A stretch of 64,000 bases of DNA, taken from contig JAUHVK010000012.1 in the NCBI GenBank assembly GCA_030425145.1, positions 1 through 64,000 on the forward strand, in the 5' to 3' direction. Under the pieces are notes generated by a model, which was not told where the DNA came from, made no database searches, and saw nothing but the letters and a program-made list of their open reading frames with translations. Within the stretch, counting starts at the first letter, position 1; each line of letters begins with the position of its first letter. Of this stretch, positions 8,815 through 17,636 are shown in pieces. The DNA is from Alphaproteobacteria bacterium. Its GTDB lineage: Bacteria; Pseudomonadota; Alphaproteobacteria; Rhodobacterales; Rhodobacteraceae. The translations under genes and the position numbers were made by a program.

Positions 8815-9563
8815 TGGAGCCGTCTTCCTTGGCCCTCGCCTTCGTCGGCATCCTGCTCGGCGGGTTCCTGAAAGGCGCCACCGGCGCTGGCGCGCCTGTC
8901 ATCGGTGTGCCCGTTCTGGCCATTGTGTTCGATGTCCCCAAAGCGGTGGCCATTTTTTCGGTGCTGAACCTCTGCACGAATATCTGGCAAAGCTGGGCGT
9001 TCCGGGCCGAGATCACCGAGCACCGCTTTGTCTGGACCTTCGCACTCATGGGCGCAGTTGGGGCTGTGCTGGGTTCGATCCTTCTTGCAACACTGCCGGT
9101 TCCGCTCTTGATGGCGTCATTGGCGGGCGTTGTATTCGCTTATATCGGCCTGAGACTGGCGCGACCCCACTGGCAATTGGCGCGAGAGCGTGGGCGTCAG
9201 ATGGGGCCATATGTCGGCTTGGTAGGCGGCGTGATGCAGGGGGCAGGCGGGTTGTCCGCACCAGTGTCGATCACCTTTCTCAATGCTCTGAACTTGCCGC
9301 GCAAAGAGTTCATTGCGACAATTGCCATCTTCTTTCTCGCAATGTCGGCCACGCAAGTGCCAGCGCTTGCTGCATTGGGTATCTTGACATGGGACAGATT
9401 GCTGCTGGCCTTTCTGGCATTGATCCCGATGTTTGTGGGCATCCCCATCGGATCATGGGCTGCGCAGTTCCTGTCCAAACAGGCCTTCGACCGGCTCATC
9501 CTGTCGCTCTTGGCGGTGATCGCGGTCAAACTGATTTGGGATGCGACACAGGCCGGCCTTTAG
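8814..9563 (+). CDS. TauE/SafE (sulfite exporter-type) membrane permease
   Basis: The 249-residue protein is almost wholly hydrophobic, with about eight predicted membrane segments. An N-terminal LGGFLKGATGAGAPVIGVPV stretch and a repeat-like LVGGVMQGAGGLSAPV stretch are typical of the TauE/SafE family. These proteins move sulfite, sulfoacetate or other organic anions across the inner membrane. The ATG at 8814 shares its A with the TGA of the ThDP gene (TGATG), so the two are translationally coupled. Its role may be export or import of a substrate or product of the ThDP enzyme. Confidence 0.82.
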   Translation: MEPSSLALAFVGILLGGFLKGATGAGAPVIGVPVLAIVFDVPKAVAIFSVLNLCTNIWQSWAFRAEITEHRFVWTFALMGAVGAVLGSILLATLPVPLLMASLAGVVFAYIGLRLARPHWQLARERGRQMGPYVGLVGGVMQGAGGLSAPVSITFLNALNLPRKEFIATIAIFFLAMSATQVPALAALGILTWDRLLLAFLALIPMFVGIPIGSWAAQFLSKQAFDRLILSLLAVIAVKLIWDATQAGL

Positions 9564-9581
9564 ACCCGTTTCAAATAAAAA

Positions 9582-9605
9582 ACGCCACCCCGATTGGGAT
9601 GGCGT
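9582..9605 (-). terminator. Intrinsic terminator of the flotillin operon (convergent, probably bidirectional)
   Basis: ACGCCACCCC and TGGGATGGCGT form a hairpin of about 10 pairs with one mismatch. Read on the minus strand, the stem is followed at once by T6-A-T3, an ideal U-tract. It lies between the converging TauE/SafE and flotillin genes and ends the long minus-strand operon. Confidence 0.75.
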
Positions 9606-9626
9606 CTTGAGCGGTGGCTTAGGAAC

Positions 9627-11177
9627 TCAACTCTTCTTTCCGTGCTCCGGCAGAACGCCATCCAGATTGACGCCGATCTGATCGCCGATTTTCTTCATCG
9701 CGGGCAACGCGACAGCCATGTCCAGAATCGAGTCGATTGTTTGGCTGACCGGGGATGTACTGCCGGCGCCCTCGGTCTTGCCCAATCCGCCCACGTGGTT
9801 GATGTTGATGCCCCGGATTTTCTCGGCTGGTTTGACCATCTCGGCAAGGATCTTCGGCATCGCCTCCAGCCGAACCTTTTCGAGCTCCATTTCCATGAGC
9901 TCTTTGGATCGGGTGTTTTCCGCCTTGATGCGTTCCGCTTCGGCCTCGGCTTCGGCAGTCTTGTAGACCTTCATGGACGCGGCTTCCTCGCGGCGGATCA
10001 CACCTTTGGCTTTGGCCACTTCCTGATCCGCGACCGATGTGATCCGGGCGCGTTCGGCGTTGGCCTCGGCATCCTGACGCGCGGCGAGCAGGGCAAGCGA
10101 CTTCCGCCGTTCCGCTTCGGCCATTGCACGCAGGGTCTGAATTTCCTCCTCGGCCTTGACCAGTGCGGCGCGGGCAAGCGTCGCTTCGGCCTTGGCTTTG
10201 GATTCCTCTTCGCTCTTGGCGGCGGTCTGGATGACCTTCTCCTGCTCAGCGATTTCCAGTGCCCGCAACTGCGCAATCTCGGCTTCGCGGACCTGCAATT
10301 CGCGCTGGATCGAGGTGGCCTGGATTTCCTGCTCCATGCGAATACGCGCTTGCGCCGCTTCGCGTTCGGCTTCGGCCTTCTTGCGGGCGACTTCGGTCAG
10401 TTGCGCAGCCAGCAGGGTCTCGATCTCTTGCGTCTGCGCAATCTCGGCGCGGCGCTCTTCCAGTTCAATCTGAAGACGCCGCTGGTTCGCTTCCACTTCG
10501 GCGCGGCGGACCGCCACGGCGGTTTCGCCTTCGATCTCGGCCCGTTCTTTCTTGGACTTGGCGATCACCTCGGCCAGCTTGCGCATCCCGACGGCGTTAA
10601 AGGCGTTGTTCTCGTCCAAAGACGAAAACGGCGTCTGATCCAGAGCGGTCAGAGACACACTGTCGAGTTGCAATCCATATTTCACCAGCGTGTCAGCCAG
10701 TGCCTCATGCACCTCGCGTACAAATTCCGACCGGTTCTCGTGCAGCTCGTCCATTGTCATCTGCGCAGCAACCGAGCGGAGAGCATCGACCATCATCCCA
10801 TCGATCAGCGACTTGAGCTGATCCGGCTGGAACGTGCGTTTGCCAAGGGTCTGAGAGGCGCGCACGATTGCGGCTTCCTCGGGCATGACCGAGGCATAGA
10901 ACTCGGCCCCCACATCGATCCGCATCCGGTCTTTGGTGATCAGCGCACTGTCGCCGGCGCGGGTGACCTCCATGCGAATGGTCTGCATGTTGACGCGGCT
11001 GATCTCGTGAAAGAACGGTACGGCGAGGGTTCCGCCATCGATGATGACCTTCCGGCCTCCAACACCTGTCCGTACGAGGCTGACTTCGTTTGTGGCGCGT
11101 TCATAGAACCACGCGGCCAGCACCACGACGATTGCGGCGATGACCAGTAGCAGGATGATCCATCCTAGGGCTGTCAT
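9627..11177 (-). CDS. Flotillin/SPFH-domain membrane scaffold protein
   Basis: This 516-residue protein has one N-terminal membrane segment (about residues 4-22). An SPFH/band 7 domain follows (about 30-200). Then comes a long Ala/Glu/Arg-rich heptad region (about 225-440) that should form a coiled coil, and a short C-terminal tail. This is the layout of bacterial flotillins (FloT/YqiK type), which oligomerise into membrane microdomain scaffolds. It is the last gene of the liv-type operon, 23 bases after the second aldehyde dehydrogenase, with a good GGGAGGA ribosome-binding site and an intrinsic terminator downstream. A flotillin in an ABC uptake operon is unusual. Confidence 0.88.
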   Translation of the reverse strand: MTALGWIILLLVIAAIVVVLAAWFYERATNEVSLVRTGVGGRKVIIDGGTLAVPFFHEISRVNMQTIRMEVTRAGDSALITKDRMRIDVGAEFYASVMPEEAAIVRASQTLGKRTFQPDQLKSLIDGMMVDALRSVAAQMTMDELHENRSEFVREVHEALADTLVKYGLQLDSVSLTALDQTPFSSLDENNAFNAVGMRKLAEVIAKSKKERAEIEGETAVAVRRAEVEANQRRLQIELEERRAEIAQTQEIETLLAAQLTEVARKKAEAEREAAQARIRMEQEIQATSIQRELQVREAEIAQLRALEIAEQEKVIQTAAKSEEESKAKAEATLARAALVKAEEEIQTLRAMAEAERRKSLALLAARQDAEANAERARITSVADQEVAKAKGVIRREEAASMKVYKTAEAEAEAERIKAENTRSKELMEMELEKVRLEAMPKILAEMVKPAEKIRGININHVGGLGKTEGAGSTSPVSQTIDSILDMAVALPAMKKIGDQIGVNLDGVLPEHGKKS

Positions 11178-11200
11178 GTGTATTCCTCCCTATACGCAGA

Positions 11201-12676
11201 TCAAAAGACCGGCGGGTAATGGCGGCCGCCGCGTTCCAGCGTGATCCACCGTAGTTCGGTAAACGCATCCAACGACCAGCGCCCGCCATAGCGGCCAACG
11301 CCTGAGGCTTTGACACCGCCAAACGGCACTTGCGGTTCGTCGTTGATGTTCTGGTCGTTGACATGGACCATCCCGGTTTCGAGCCGCCCGGCCATGCGCA
11401 GCGCGCGGCCTTCATTTGCAGTCCAGACAGCGGCGGTCAGGCCGTACTCCGTGTCGTTGTTCAACTCGATCGCTTCGTCCTCGGAGCCAAAGGGGATCAC
11501 CACCACCACCGGGCCAAAGGTTTCGTCGTGCCAGATGTCCATGTTGCGGTCGACATGGGTCAGCACAGTGGGTTCAACGAAATTGTCCCACGCATTGCCG
11601 CCCAGAGCCACCTGCGCGCCCTTGGCAACCGCATCGTCGATCAGCGCTTTGACGCGATGCGCCTGACGGGTGTTCACCAGCGGGCCAAGAGTGTTGGACT
11701 TGTCGTTCACATGCCCGGTTTTCAGCTTGCCCGCGCGCGCAAGGAATTTCTGCATAAACGGCTCATAGACGCCCTCATGCACAAGCAGTTTCTCGGTCGA
11801 CATACAGACCTGACCCTGATGCATGAAGCATCCGAAATTCGCGGCCTCGGCGGCTTTGTCGAGATCGGCATCCTCAAGGATGATCATCGAATCCTTGCCG
11901 CCCAGCTCGACGCAGCATTTCTTGAGATGCGCACCACACTTGGCTGCGATATGGCGACCAACAGCGGTCGAGCCGGTGAATGAGATACCCTTTACACGCG
12001 GGTCTTCGATCAGCGCATCGCCCACTTCGTCCACGCTTTCGCGCGAACAGGTGACAACGTTGAATACACCCGCCGGAACGCCTGCTTCTTCGAGTACTTC
12101 GGCATGGAACAGGCCACCCGAATAAGGTGTGTCCTCGGACGGCTTAAGCACAACGCAATTGCCCGCCGCCAGCGCCGCCGCGTATCCGCGCGATGTGAGG
12201 ATGCCCGGCATGTTCCAGGGTGAGATCACGCCGACCACACCGAGCGGCCAGCGGGTCGCCATCGACACCTTGCCATCCGCAGAAGGTAGCACTTCGCCTG
12301 TGGACTGGTAACACAGCGAGGCGGAGGTGCGAAAAATCTCGGCCACGAAGCCGGCCTCGAACACACCTTTGCCGTACCAGCCGCCGCCTTCGTGCATCAC
12401 GGCATGAATGAAGTCGTCTTTTCGGCTTTCCCAGACATCCGCGATGCGCAGCAGCATCTTGGCGCGCTCCTGAAACGTCTTGCCCGACCATTCCGGGAAC
12501 GCGGCCTGTGCGGCTGCAATCGCGCGGTCCATGTCGGTTGCGCTTCCATCAGGGATGCGGGCGAACAGCGAATTGTCCGACGGGTTCAGGTCATCAAAGG
12601 TACGGGCGGCGGGCACCCAGCTTCCTCCGATATACATGCCGCGGATGGTCGGTGCAGAGGCGGTGGAGTCGAGCAT
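11201..12676 (-). CDS. Aldehyde dehydrogenase (benzaldehyde/vanillin dehydrogenase-like)
   Basis: This 491-residue ALDH should oxidise an aldehyde, possibly aromatic, to its acid with NAD(P)+. It has the oxyanion asparagine in PWN (N154), the base E257 in ELGGK and the nucleophile C291 in GQVCMSTEK, a context common in aromatic-aldehyde enzymes. The ATG is preceded by AAGGAGA. It lies between livF and the flotillin gene. It is a distant paralogue of the ALDH at the head of the same operon (17637-19130), so the imported compound or its derivatives may need two aldehyde oxidations. The substrate assignment is inference. Confidence 0.88.
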   Translation of the reverse strand: MLDSTASAPTIRGMYIGGSWVPAARTFDDLNPSDNSLFARIPDGSATDMDRAIAAAQAAFPEWSGKTFQERAKMLLRIADVWESRKDDFIHAVMHEGGGWYGKGVFEAGFVAEIFRTSASLCYQSTGEVLPSADGKVSMATRWPLGVVGVISPWNMPGILTSRGYAAALAAGNCVVLKPSEDTPYSGGLFHAEVLEEAGVPAGVFNVVTCSRESVDEVGDALIEDPRVKGISFTGSTAVGRHIAAKCGAHLKKCCVELGGKDSMIILEDADLDKAAEAANFGCFMHQGQVCMSTEKLLVHEGVYEPFMQKFLARAGKLKTGHVNDKSNTLGPLVNTRQAHRVKALIDDAVAKGAQVALGGNAWDNFVEPTVLTHVDRNMDIWHDETFGPVVVVIPFGSEDEAIELNNDTEYGLTAAVWTANEGRALRMAGRLETGMVHVNDQNINDEPQVPFGGVKASGVGRYGGRWSLDAFTELRWITLERGGRHYPPVF

Positions 12677-12680
12677 GGCG

Positions 12681-13841
12681 TTATCTCCTTGGCTTGTAGC
12701 TTTCTGCGCGGCGGGCTGCCGCTTCGATATCTTCGATCATGGCGCGCAACCGGTCCGACGAGGACGCGAATTCCGGGATGGAAGGCTGCGCGGGTCGCGC
12801 GGTTTGGGTTGGCGCAGGTGGAGGCACGGGCGCACGCGGTGGCGGCGTCGCTCGGTTGCGGCGTGACGCAGTCGCACTGGCCTTGGCCACCAGATCCGAG
12901 ATGTTTGGCGCGTTGGGTTTGGGGGCAGGGGCCGTGCCATTGGTCGCGGGCGCTGGTCTGGGCGCTGGCGCTGCGGGCTTGACCGTTGGCGCAGGACGTA
13001 CGGGAGCGCTGATCGACTTCATCGCTGCCGCGGCAATGTCGCTTGGCTTTGGCCCAGACGCCGGGCGCGGGCTTGCGGATTTCGGCACTGCCGCCGGGAC
13101 TGGGCGCTTAGCCCCTGTGGCCGACCCGCTGCCACCCAGGTAGGCCTTTTGCACTGCCGGATCATTCGCCAGCCGCTCTGCATCATCCTCGTGCACGATG
13201 GTTCCGTTCTCCAGTAGATAGCCGCGATCCGCGATGCGCAGACTTTGCTTGGCGTTCTGTTCGACCAGAAGGATGCCCAAGCCAGCCTGTTTGACCACGC
13301 GCAGACTTTCGAACAGGTCTTTGCAAAGCAGCGGCGACAGCCCGAGTGATGGCTCATCAAGAGCAAGGATCGACGGGTTCGACATCATCGCCCGACCGAT
13401 GGCGACCATCTGCTGTTCTCCCCCCGACATGGTGCGCACGGTCTGCTTGCGGCGCTCCCCCAGTTTCGGGAAGAGCGACAGGACACGTTGTAGATTGCCC
13501 GCCTCTTCGTCGCGCGCCCTTTCGGCATATGCGCCAAGCGTCAGGTTCTCCTCGACCGTCAGATCGCCGAACACACCCCGGCCTTCGGGAACCAAAGCAA
13601 TACCTGCCTCGACGATCTTATGCGGTTTCTCGCCCACCATCTCGGCGTTTTGCAGCGACACCTGACCGGCGACATGGCCCTCGCAAATCCCGCAGATCGC
13701 CTTGAGTAGTGTCGATTTCCCGGCACCGTTCGCACCCAGAATGACGACGATCTCGCCTTTGCCGACTCGCAGCGACGCGCCGTCCAAGGCGCGGTGCTTG
13801 CCGTAGCTGACTGATAGGCTGCGAACATCAAGCATCATCAT
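12681..13841 (-). CDS. livF: Branched-chain amino acid/aromatic-acid type ABC transporter ATPase LivF, with long Pro/Ala-rich C-terminal tail
   Basis: Residues 1-237 are a normal LivF ATPase. Walker A GANGAGKS is at 36-43, the signature MSGGEQQ at about 138-144 and Walker B ILALDEP at about 158-164, and the usual QKAYLGG ends the core near 237. About 150 extra residues follow, made mainly of Pro, Ala, Ser, Thr, Lys and Arg, and ending in a short charged helix-like segment (about 355-386). Typical LivF proteins are about 235 residues and lack this tail. Three consecutive ATG codons open the gene inside the livG stop region. It powers the LivH/LivM permease. Confidence 0.9.
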   Translation of the reverse strand: MMMLDVRSLSVSYGKHRALDGASLRVGKGEIVVILGANGAGKSTLLKAICGICEGHVAGQVSLQNAEMVGEKPHKIVEAGIALVPEGRGVFGDLTVEENLTLGAYAERARDEEAGNLQRVLSLFPKLGERRKQTVRTMSGGEQQMVAIGRAMMSNPSILALDEPSLGLSPLLCKDLFESLRVVKQAGLGILLVEQNAKQSLRIADRGYLLENGTIVHEDDAERLANDPAVQKAYLGGSGSATGAKRPVPAAVPKSASPRPASGPKPSDIAAAAMKSISAPVRPAPTVKPAAPAPRPAPATNGTAPAPKPNAPNISDLVAKASATASRRNRATPPPRAPVPPPAPTQTARPAQPSIPEFASSSDRLRAMIEDIEAAARRAESYKPRR

Positions 13842-14565
13842 CCCCCAGATAGGCGCGGATCACTTCGGGGTCGGACAGCACTTCTTCGGGGGTGCCTTCG
13901 GCAATCTTGGTTCCAGTGGACATGACCACGCAGCGATCACAAAGCGACCGGATCGCGTCCATCACATGCTCGACCAGAATGATGGTGCGCCCCTCGTCGC
14001 GCAGCCGTTTGATCAGCGCGATGCCTTCCTCAAGCTCGGTCGGGTTCAGCCCCGCCAGCCATTCATCAAGCAGCAGAACCTTGGGTTCCGAGGCCAGCAC
14101 GCGGGCCAGTTCGACACGTTTGGTGTCGATATAGGTCAGCTCGCCGACATGGGCGTTCGCGCGGCGGTCCAGCCCTACCAGCGCCAGCATCCGCAGCGCA
14201 TGGGCGTCCGCCTCGGCCCCCCAGCGGCGGCGATGGCCAAACACGGCACCTGCGCGGACGTTTTCCAGAACCGTCATGGACGGCAGCAGCCGCACCAGTT
14301 GGAACGTCCGGGCAATGCCACGACGGGCGATGTCAGCGGCAGAGAGGTGCGAAATCGGGGTGCCGCGCAGGGAAATCGTTCCCTCGGTCGGTTTCAACGC
14401 GCCAGAGATCAGGTTGAGCGTCGTGGATTTGCCCGAGCCATTGGGGCCGATCAGACCCAACACCTCGTGCTCGGCCACGTCGAAGTCCATGTCGTTCACG
14501 GCGACAAGCCCGCCGAACCGCTTGGTTGCGCCGCGTAGGGAAAGGACTGTGGCTCCGGTCGTCAT
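13828..14565 (-). CDS. livG: Liv-type ABC transporter ATPase LivG
   Basis: The coding start is set at 14565, where the ATG overlaps the TGA of livM by four bases. The longer open frame to 15114 only shadows livM. The 245-residue protein has Walker A GPNGSGKST at 40-48. The ABC signature is the variant LTYIDTKR (143-150) and Walker B is LLLDEW (164-169), as in a LivG subgroup that has LTxxxRKR and DEVxAGL in these places. It pairs with LivF to drive uptake through LivHM. Its 3' end overlaps livF by 14 bases. Confidence 0.9.
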   Translation of the reverse strand: MTTGATVLSLRGATKRFGGLVAVNDMDFDVAEHEVLGLIGPNGSGKSTTLNLISGALKPTEGTISLRGTPISHLSAADIARRGIARTFQLVRLLPSMTVLENVRAGAVFGHRRRWGAEADAHALRMLALVGLDRRANAHVGELTYIDTKRVELARVLASEPKVLLLDEWLAGLNPTELEEGIALIKRLRDEGRTIILVEHVMDAIRSLCDRCVVMSTGTKIAEGTPEEVLSDPEVIRAYLGDDDA

Positions 14566-15503
14566 GCAAACGCCTCCCGTTCCCGCAATTTCCGCTTGCC
14601 GCTTTCGATCAGGCCGACAAAGCCGCGCGGCAGCAGGTAGACGATGACGAGAAAGCTCAGACCCAGCAGCAGCGTGGTCTGGTTCGGGAAACTGGCGGAA
14701 ATCGCCTCCCATAGAAGGGTGAAGGGGATGACGCCGACAAGGGGTCCCCAAAGACGACCGGTGCCACCCAAGAGTGCCATGATGACCACAAGGAAGGACA
14801 GCATAGGCGTGAAAGCCAGTGCGGGTTCGATGTAGATGTAGCGCGGAGCCAGCATCGACCCGACCACGGCTGCGGTTGCTCCCGAAACCATGAACAGCAG
14901 GATCTTCGCGCGCGACGTGTTGATCCCGGAATGGCGTGCGACTTCTTCGTCGTCTCCGATAATGCGCAGGGCGAACCCAAGCCGCGACCGTCCGATGGCC
15001 CAGCCCGTGAGGTAGACAATCCCGCCAAGCACCAGCAACTGCCAGTAGATGTGCACCTCGGTGATGTCGGTCAGAACATAGAGGCCCTTTTGGCCGGACA
15101 CGTTCTGCCCCCATGTCACCACCTGCCGCACCAGCTCGGCCAGACCCAGCGTGAAGATCACGAAATAAACCCCCGACAGGCGCAGCGTCGCCAGTCCGAC
15201 AAGTGCCGCCAGCACGGCGCCGAGAATGGCAGCGATGGGCAGCGTCGCCCAGTAGTTCAGTCCGTTCTCTATCCCGATGGCCGTGGTGTAGGTGCCAAGG
15301 CCAAAGAACGCGGCCGTGGCGAGAGAGATGTAATGCGTCGGGCCGGAAAACAGCGCCCAGCTCGTCGCCAGCACGGCATACATCGCGATGGTGATGCCGA
15401 TGGACAGCATGTAGGCGTCGCCGGTCAGGGGCAGGCAGGCGGCAACCGCCAGCAGGACCGCCGAGAGCGTGATGGATTGCCAGTCGCGCTTGGTCATGCT
15501 CAT
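14562..15503 (-). CDS. livM: Liv-type ABC transporter permease LivM
   Basis: This 313-residue inner-membrane permease has about ten predicted transmembrane segments. The LivM family loop RSRLGFALRIIGDDEEVARHSGIN faces the ATPase (EAA-like loop). The ending RGFVGLIESGKRK is typical of the family. It forms the channel with LivH for the ligand delivered by the receptor at 16421-17623. It overlaps livH upstream and livG downstream by four bases each, so the whole block is one polycistronic unit. Confidence 0.9.
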   Translation of the reverse strand: MSMTKRDWQSITLSAVLLAVAACLPLTGDAYMLSIGITIAMYAVLATSWALFSGPTHYISLATAAFFGLGTYTTAIGIENGLNYWATLPIAAILGAVLAALVGLATLRLSGVYFVIFTLGLAELVRQVVTWGQNVSGQKGLYVLTDITEVHIYWQLLVLGGIVYLTGWAIGRSRLGFALRIIGDDEEVARHSGINTSRAKILLFMVSGATAAVVGSMLAPRYIYIEPALAFTPMLSFLVVIMALLGGTGRLWGPLVGVIPFTLLWEAISASFPNQTTLLLGLSFLVIVYLLPRGFVGLIESGKRKLREREAFA

Positions 15504-16366
15504 GTCGTGCGCCTCCCGAACAGGCCCTGCGGACGGAACAGCAGGATCAGCACAAAGAGCAGATAGGCAGCAGCCAAGGTCAGACCGGGGTCGATCAGTG
15601 TGGCCACAAAGGTTTCAAGGATACCCAGCAGCAGTGCCGCCGCGATGGTGCCGCGCACGTCGCCCACGCCGCCCATGATCACGATCACCAGCGCCTTGAG
15701 CGTAAAGAGAACGCCGGTCGAGGCATCCAGCGTCAGGAAAGTGGAGATCAAAGCCCCGCCCACAGCAGTCACCGCGCCGCCAAGCGCAAAGGCCAGCGCC
15801 GACAGCTTCGGCACGTCGATGCCCACCAGCCGCGCGCTTTTCGGATCGACGGCAATTGCCCGGATCGACATGCCCGCGCGGGTGCGGTTGAGCCAGAGCC
15901 AAAGCCCGCCGCAGATGACCACCGCCGCCACAGCTGCCGTCACGCGGTTCAGCGCGTAGGTGTCACCGATCAGGGTGATCGGCCGGGCGAGATAGGAATA
16001 GGAAAAGTAGTCACCGCCAAAGAGGGCCAGCATGATGCCGACCGATACAAAGGCGAGGCCAAAGGTGGTCAGTATCGCATCGACCTCAAGCTGACCATGG
16101 GATTTCGCGCGCTTCACCAGCGGCCGCAGCATCACAACGTAGACCAGCCAGTTCAGCAGAAAGGCCAAAGGTGCGACGATGAAGATCGTCAGCAAAGGGC
16201 TGAGCTGTCCGGCGGTGTAGAACCAGAAGGCCGCAAAGCCACCCGCCACAAGGAATTCCCCATTGGCGAGGTTCATGATCCTTGCCATGCCGTATTGCAG
16301 GTTCAGCCCCATCGCGATCAGCGCGTAGGTGCCGCCCAGCAATAGCCCTGTGATCAGAATGTCCAT
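15500..16366 (-). CDS. livH: Liv-type ABC transporter permease LivH
   Basis: This 288-residue permease starts with MDILITGLLLGGTYALIAMG, the standard LivH opening. That fixes the start at 16366 rather than the in-frame ATG at 16402. The family segment NTRAGMSIRAIA-type loop is visible as NRTRAGMSIRAIAVDPKSAR. About eight membrane helices are predicted. A stem-loop separates it from the receptor gene upstream, and it overlaps livM by four bases. Confidence 0.9.
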   Translation of the reverse strand: MDILITGLLLGGTYALIAMGLNLQYGMARIMNLANGEFLVAGGFAAFWFYTAGQLSPLLTIFIVAPLAFLLNWLVYVVMLRPLVKRAKSHGQLEVDAILTTFGLAFVSVGIMLALFGGDYFSYSYLARPITLIGDTYALNRVTAAVAAVVICGGLWLWLNRTRAGMSIRAIAVDPKSARLVGIDVPKLSALAFALGGAVTAVGGALISTFLTLDASTGVLFTLKALVIVIMGGVGDVRGTIAAALLLGILETFVATLIDPGLTLAAAYLLFVLILLFRPQGLFGRRTT

Positions 16367-16391
16367 TTGGTCTCCGGGTACTGTTTTGACG

Positions 16392-16410
16392 ACCCCGGAC
16401 ATGCCGGGGC
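16392..16410 (-). promoter_or_regulatory. Stem-loop between the Liv receptor and livH
   Basis: CCCCGG and CCGGGG pair perfectly around a 5-base loop (plus a G-T closing pair) just after the receptor stop codon. There is no T-run. It is probably a processing or stability element that allows higher receptor than permease expression. Confidence 0.5.
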
Positions 16411-16420
16411 CGACACGGGA

Positions 16421-17623
16421 TTATTCCCAGCCGGTTTTCGGCTGTGCTTGCACCGCACCGTCACGTCCAGTCGAGGCCACGCCCTTGAAAACGCCACCCT
16501 GCCACTGACCCACGGTCCAGTATTCCGCGTTGGAGTTGTTCTCGTCCCACGAAATCGGCCCGATCACGGTGTCGAAATCGTTGTTGGCGATGTACTCGGC
16601 CACGGCTGCCTTGTCGGTCGTACCCGCGCCTTCGATAGCCATCTGCAGAATCTGGAACGAGGCATAGGCCGGGGCGGACGCCCAGTAGTCCGGCTTGGCG
16701 CCGGTCACGGCTTCGTGCCGCGCCGCGTAGTCCTTGAACGCGTCGCCATCTGCATAGACGCCGCCTGCACCAAGCACGCCTTCAGCAGCAGCGCCGAACC
16801 GTCCGGCATAGGCCGGGAAGGCGGTGGCCACAGCGGTGTAGAACGCTTTGGGTGCAAGACCCGCGATCTGTGCCTGCTCGGTCAGACCAAACGTGTCAGG
16901 CGGGTAGGACCACGCCACAAACGCATCCGGATTTGCATCCTTTGCGCCGTTGATGACGGGCGAAAGATCCTGGGTGCCCAGCGGGTAGGACGAGTCGTAC
17001 ACGATGTTGAACCCGGCTGCCTCGAACTGCGGACGTGCCGCTTCGGCCAGTTCGATACCGAACGCGTCTGCCACGTTGACCATTGCGACATTGCTGCCGA
17101 TCTCACCGGCTTCGCGCATTTGGCTCAGCACCTCGACCACACCGCCCGCAAGGCCGGTCGCACCGCCAAGCAGGAAATACATGTTCGGGAACTTGCCCGA
17201 CAGATCTTCGATCTGGTCGGAAATCGCCGTATGCGTGACCATCGGGTAGCCATAGCGTTCAAAGATCGGCGCCGACGCGATGTTCAAACCCGTTCCGTAG
17301 GGTGCGAGGATGAAATCCGCCTCGTCCTGCGTTGCAAGGCGCTGCACCGCTTTGATGGTTTCGCCGGGGTTGGTCTGGTCATCATATTCGATGATCTCGA
17401 CCATGCGCTTGGTGCCGCCCACGTCGATGCCGCCAGCTTCGTTCACGTCATGTGCCCAAAGCTGGACGTTCGGCCAGAACGTCACCGCCGCGCCGCCGGC
17501 AAGCGGACCTGTCTTGGGGCCGACCGCCCCGATCTTCAGCGTGTCCTGCGCCGCAGCCGGGCCTGCCAGACCTGCAGCAAGGGCCATTGAGGCGGCCAGT
17601 CCAAAGAGTTCTCTGCGTTTCAT
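16421..17623 (-). CDS. Liv-type ABC transporter periplasmic substrate-binding protein
   Basis: The 400-residue protein starts at 17623 after AAGGGAGGAAGACAC; an upstream ATG at 17644 has no such site. The leader begins K-R-R-E-L-F-G and continues with an Ala-rich stretch cut near AAAQ (residue 27), so it may use the Tat as well as the Sec route. The rest is a type I periplasmic-binding fold of the Leu/Ile/Val receptor family. Many members of this subfamily bind aromatic acids rather than amino acids, and the flanking benzaldehyde-type ALDHs point the same way. The ligand is not proven. Confidence 0.88.
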   Translation of the reverse strand: MKRRELFGLAASMALAAGLAGPAAAQDTLKIGAVGPKTGPLAGGAAVTFWPNVQLWAHDVNEAGGIDVGGTKRMVEIIEYDDQTNPGETIKAVQRLATQDEADFILAPYGTGLNIASAPIFERYGYPMVTHTAISDQIEDLSGKFPNMYFLLGGATGLAGGVVEVLSQMREAGEIGSNVAMVNVADAFGIELAEAARPQFEAAGFNIVYDSSYPLGTQDLSPVINGAKDANPDAFVAWSYPPDTFGLTEQAQIAGLAPKAFYTAVATAFPAYAGRFGAAAEGVLGAGGVYADGDAFKDYAARHEAVTGAKPDYWASAPAYASFQILQMAIEGAGTTDKAAVAEYIANNDFDTVIGPISWDENNSNAEYWTVGQWQGGVFKGVASTGRDGAVQAQPKTGWE

Positions 17624-17636
17624 GTGTCTTCCTCCC

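Noticed and set aside
9594..11150. A 518-codon plus-strand frame opposite the flotillin gene
   Set aside because: It is a low-complexity shadow (Gly/Leu/Phe/Arg) of the coiled-coil coding sequence and reads through the intrinsic terminator.
13828..14565. Degenerate ABC signature (LTYID) in LivG as a sign of inactivation
   Set aside because: A known LivG subgroup has LTxxxRKR and DEVxAGL in these places; Walker A and the catalytic Glu are intact.
14566..15114. N-terminal extension of the livG frame
   Set aside because: The extension shadows livM; the ATPase domain starts at the ATG at 14565, which overlaps the livM stop.
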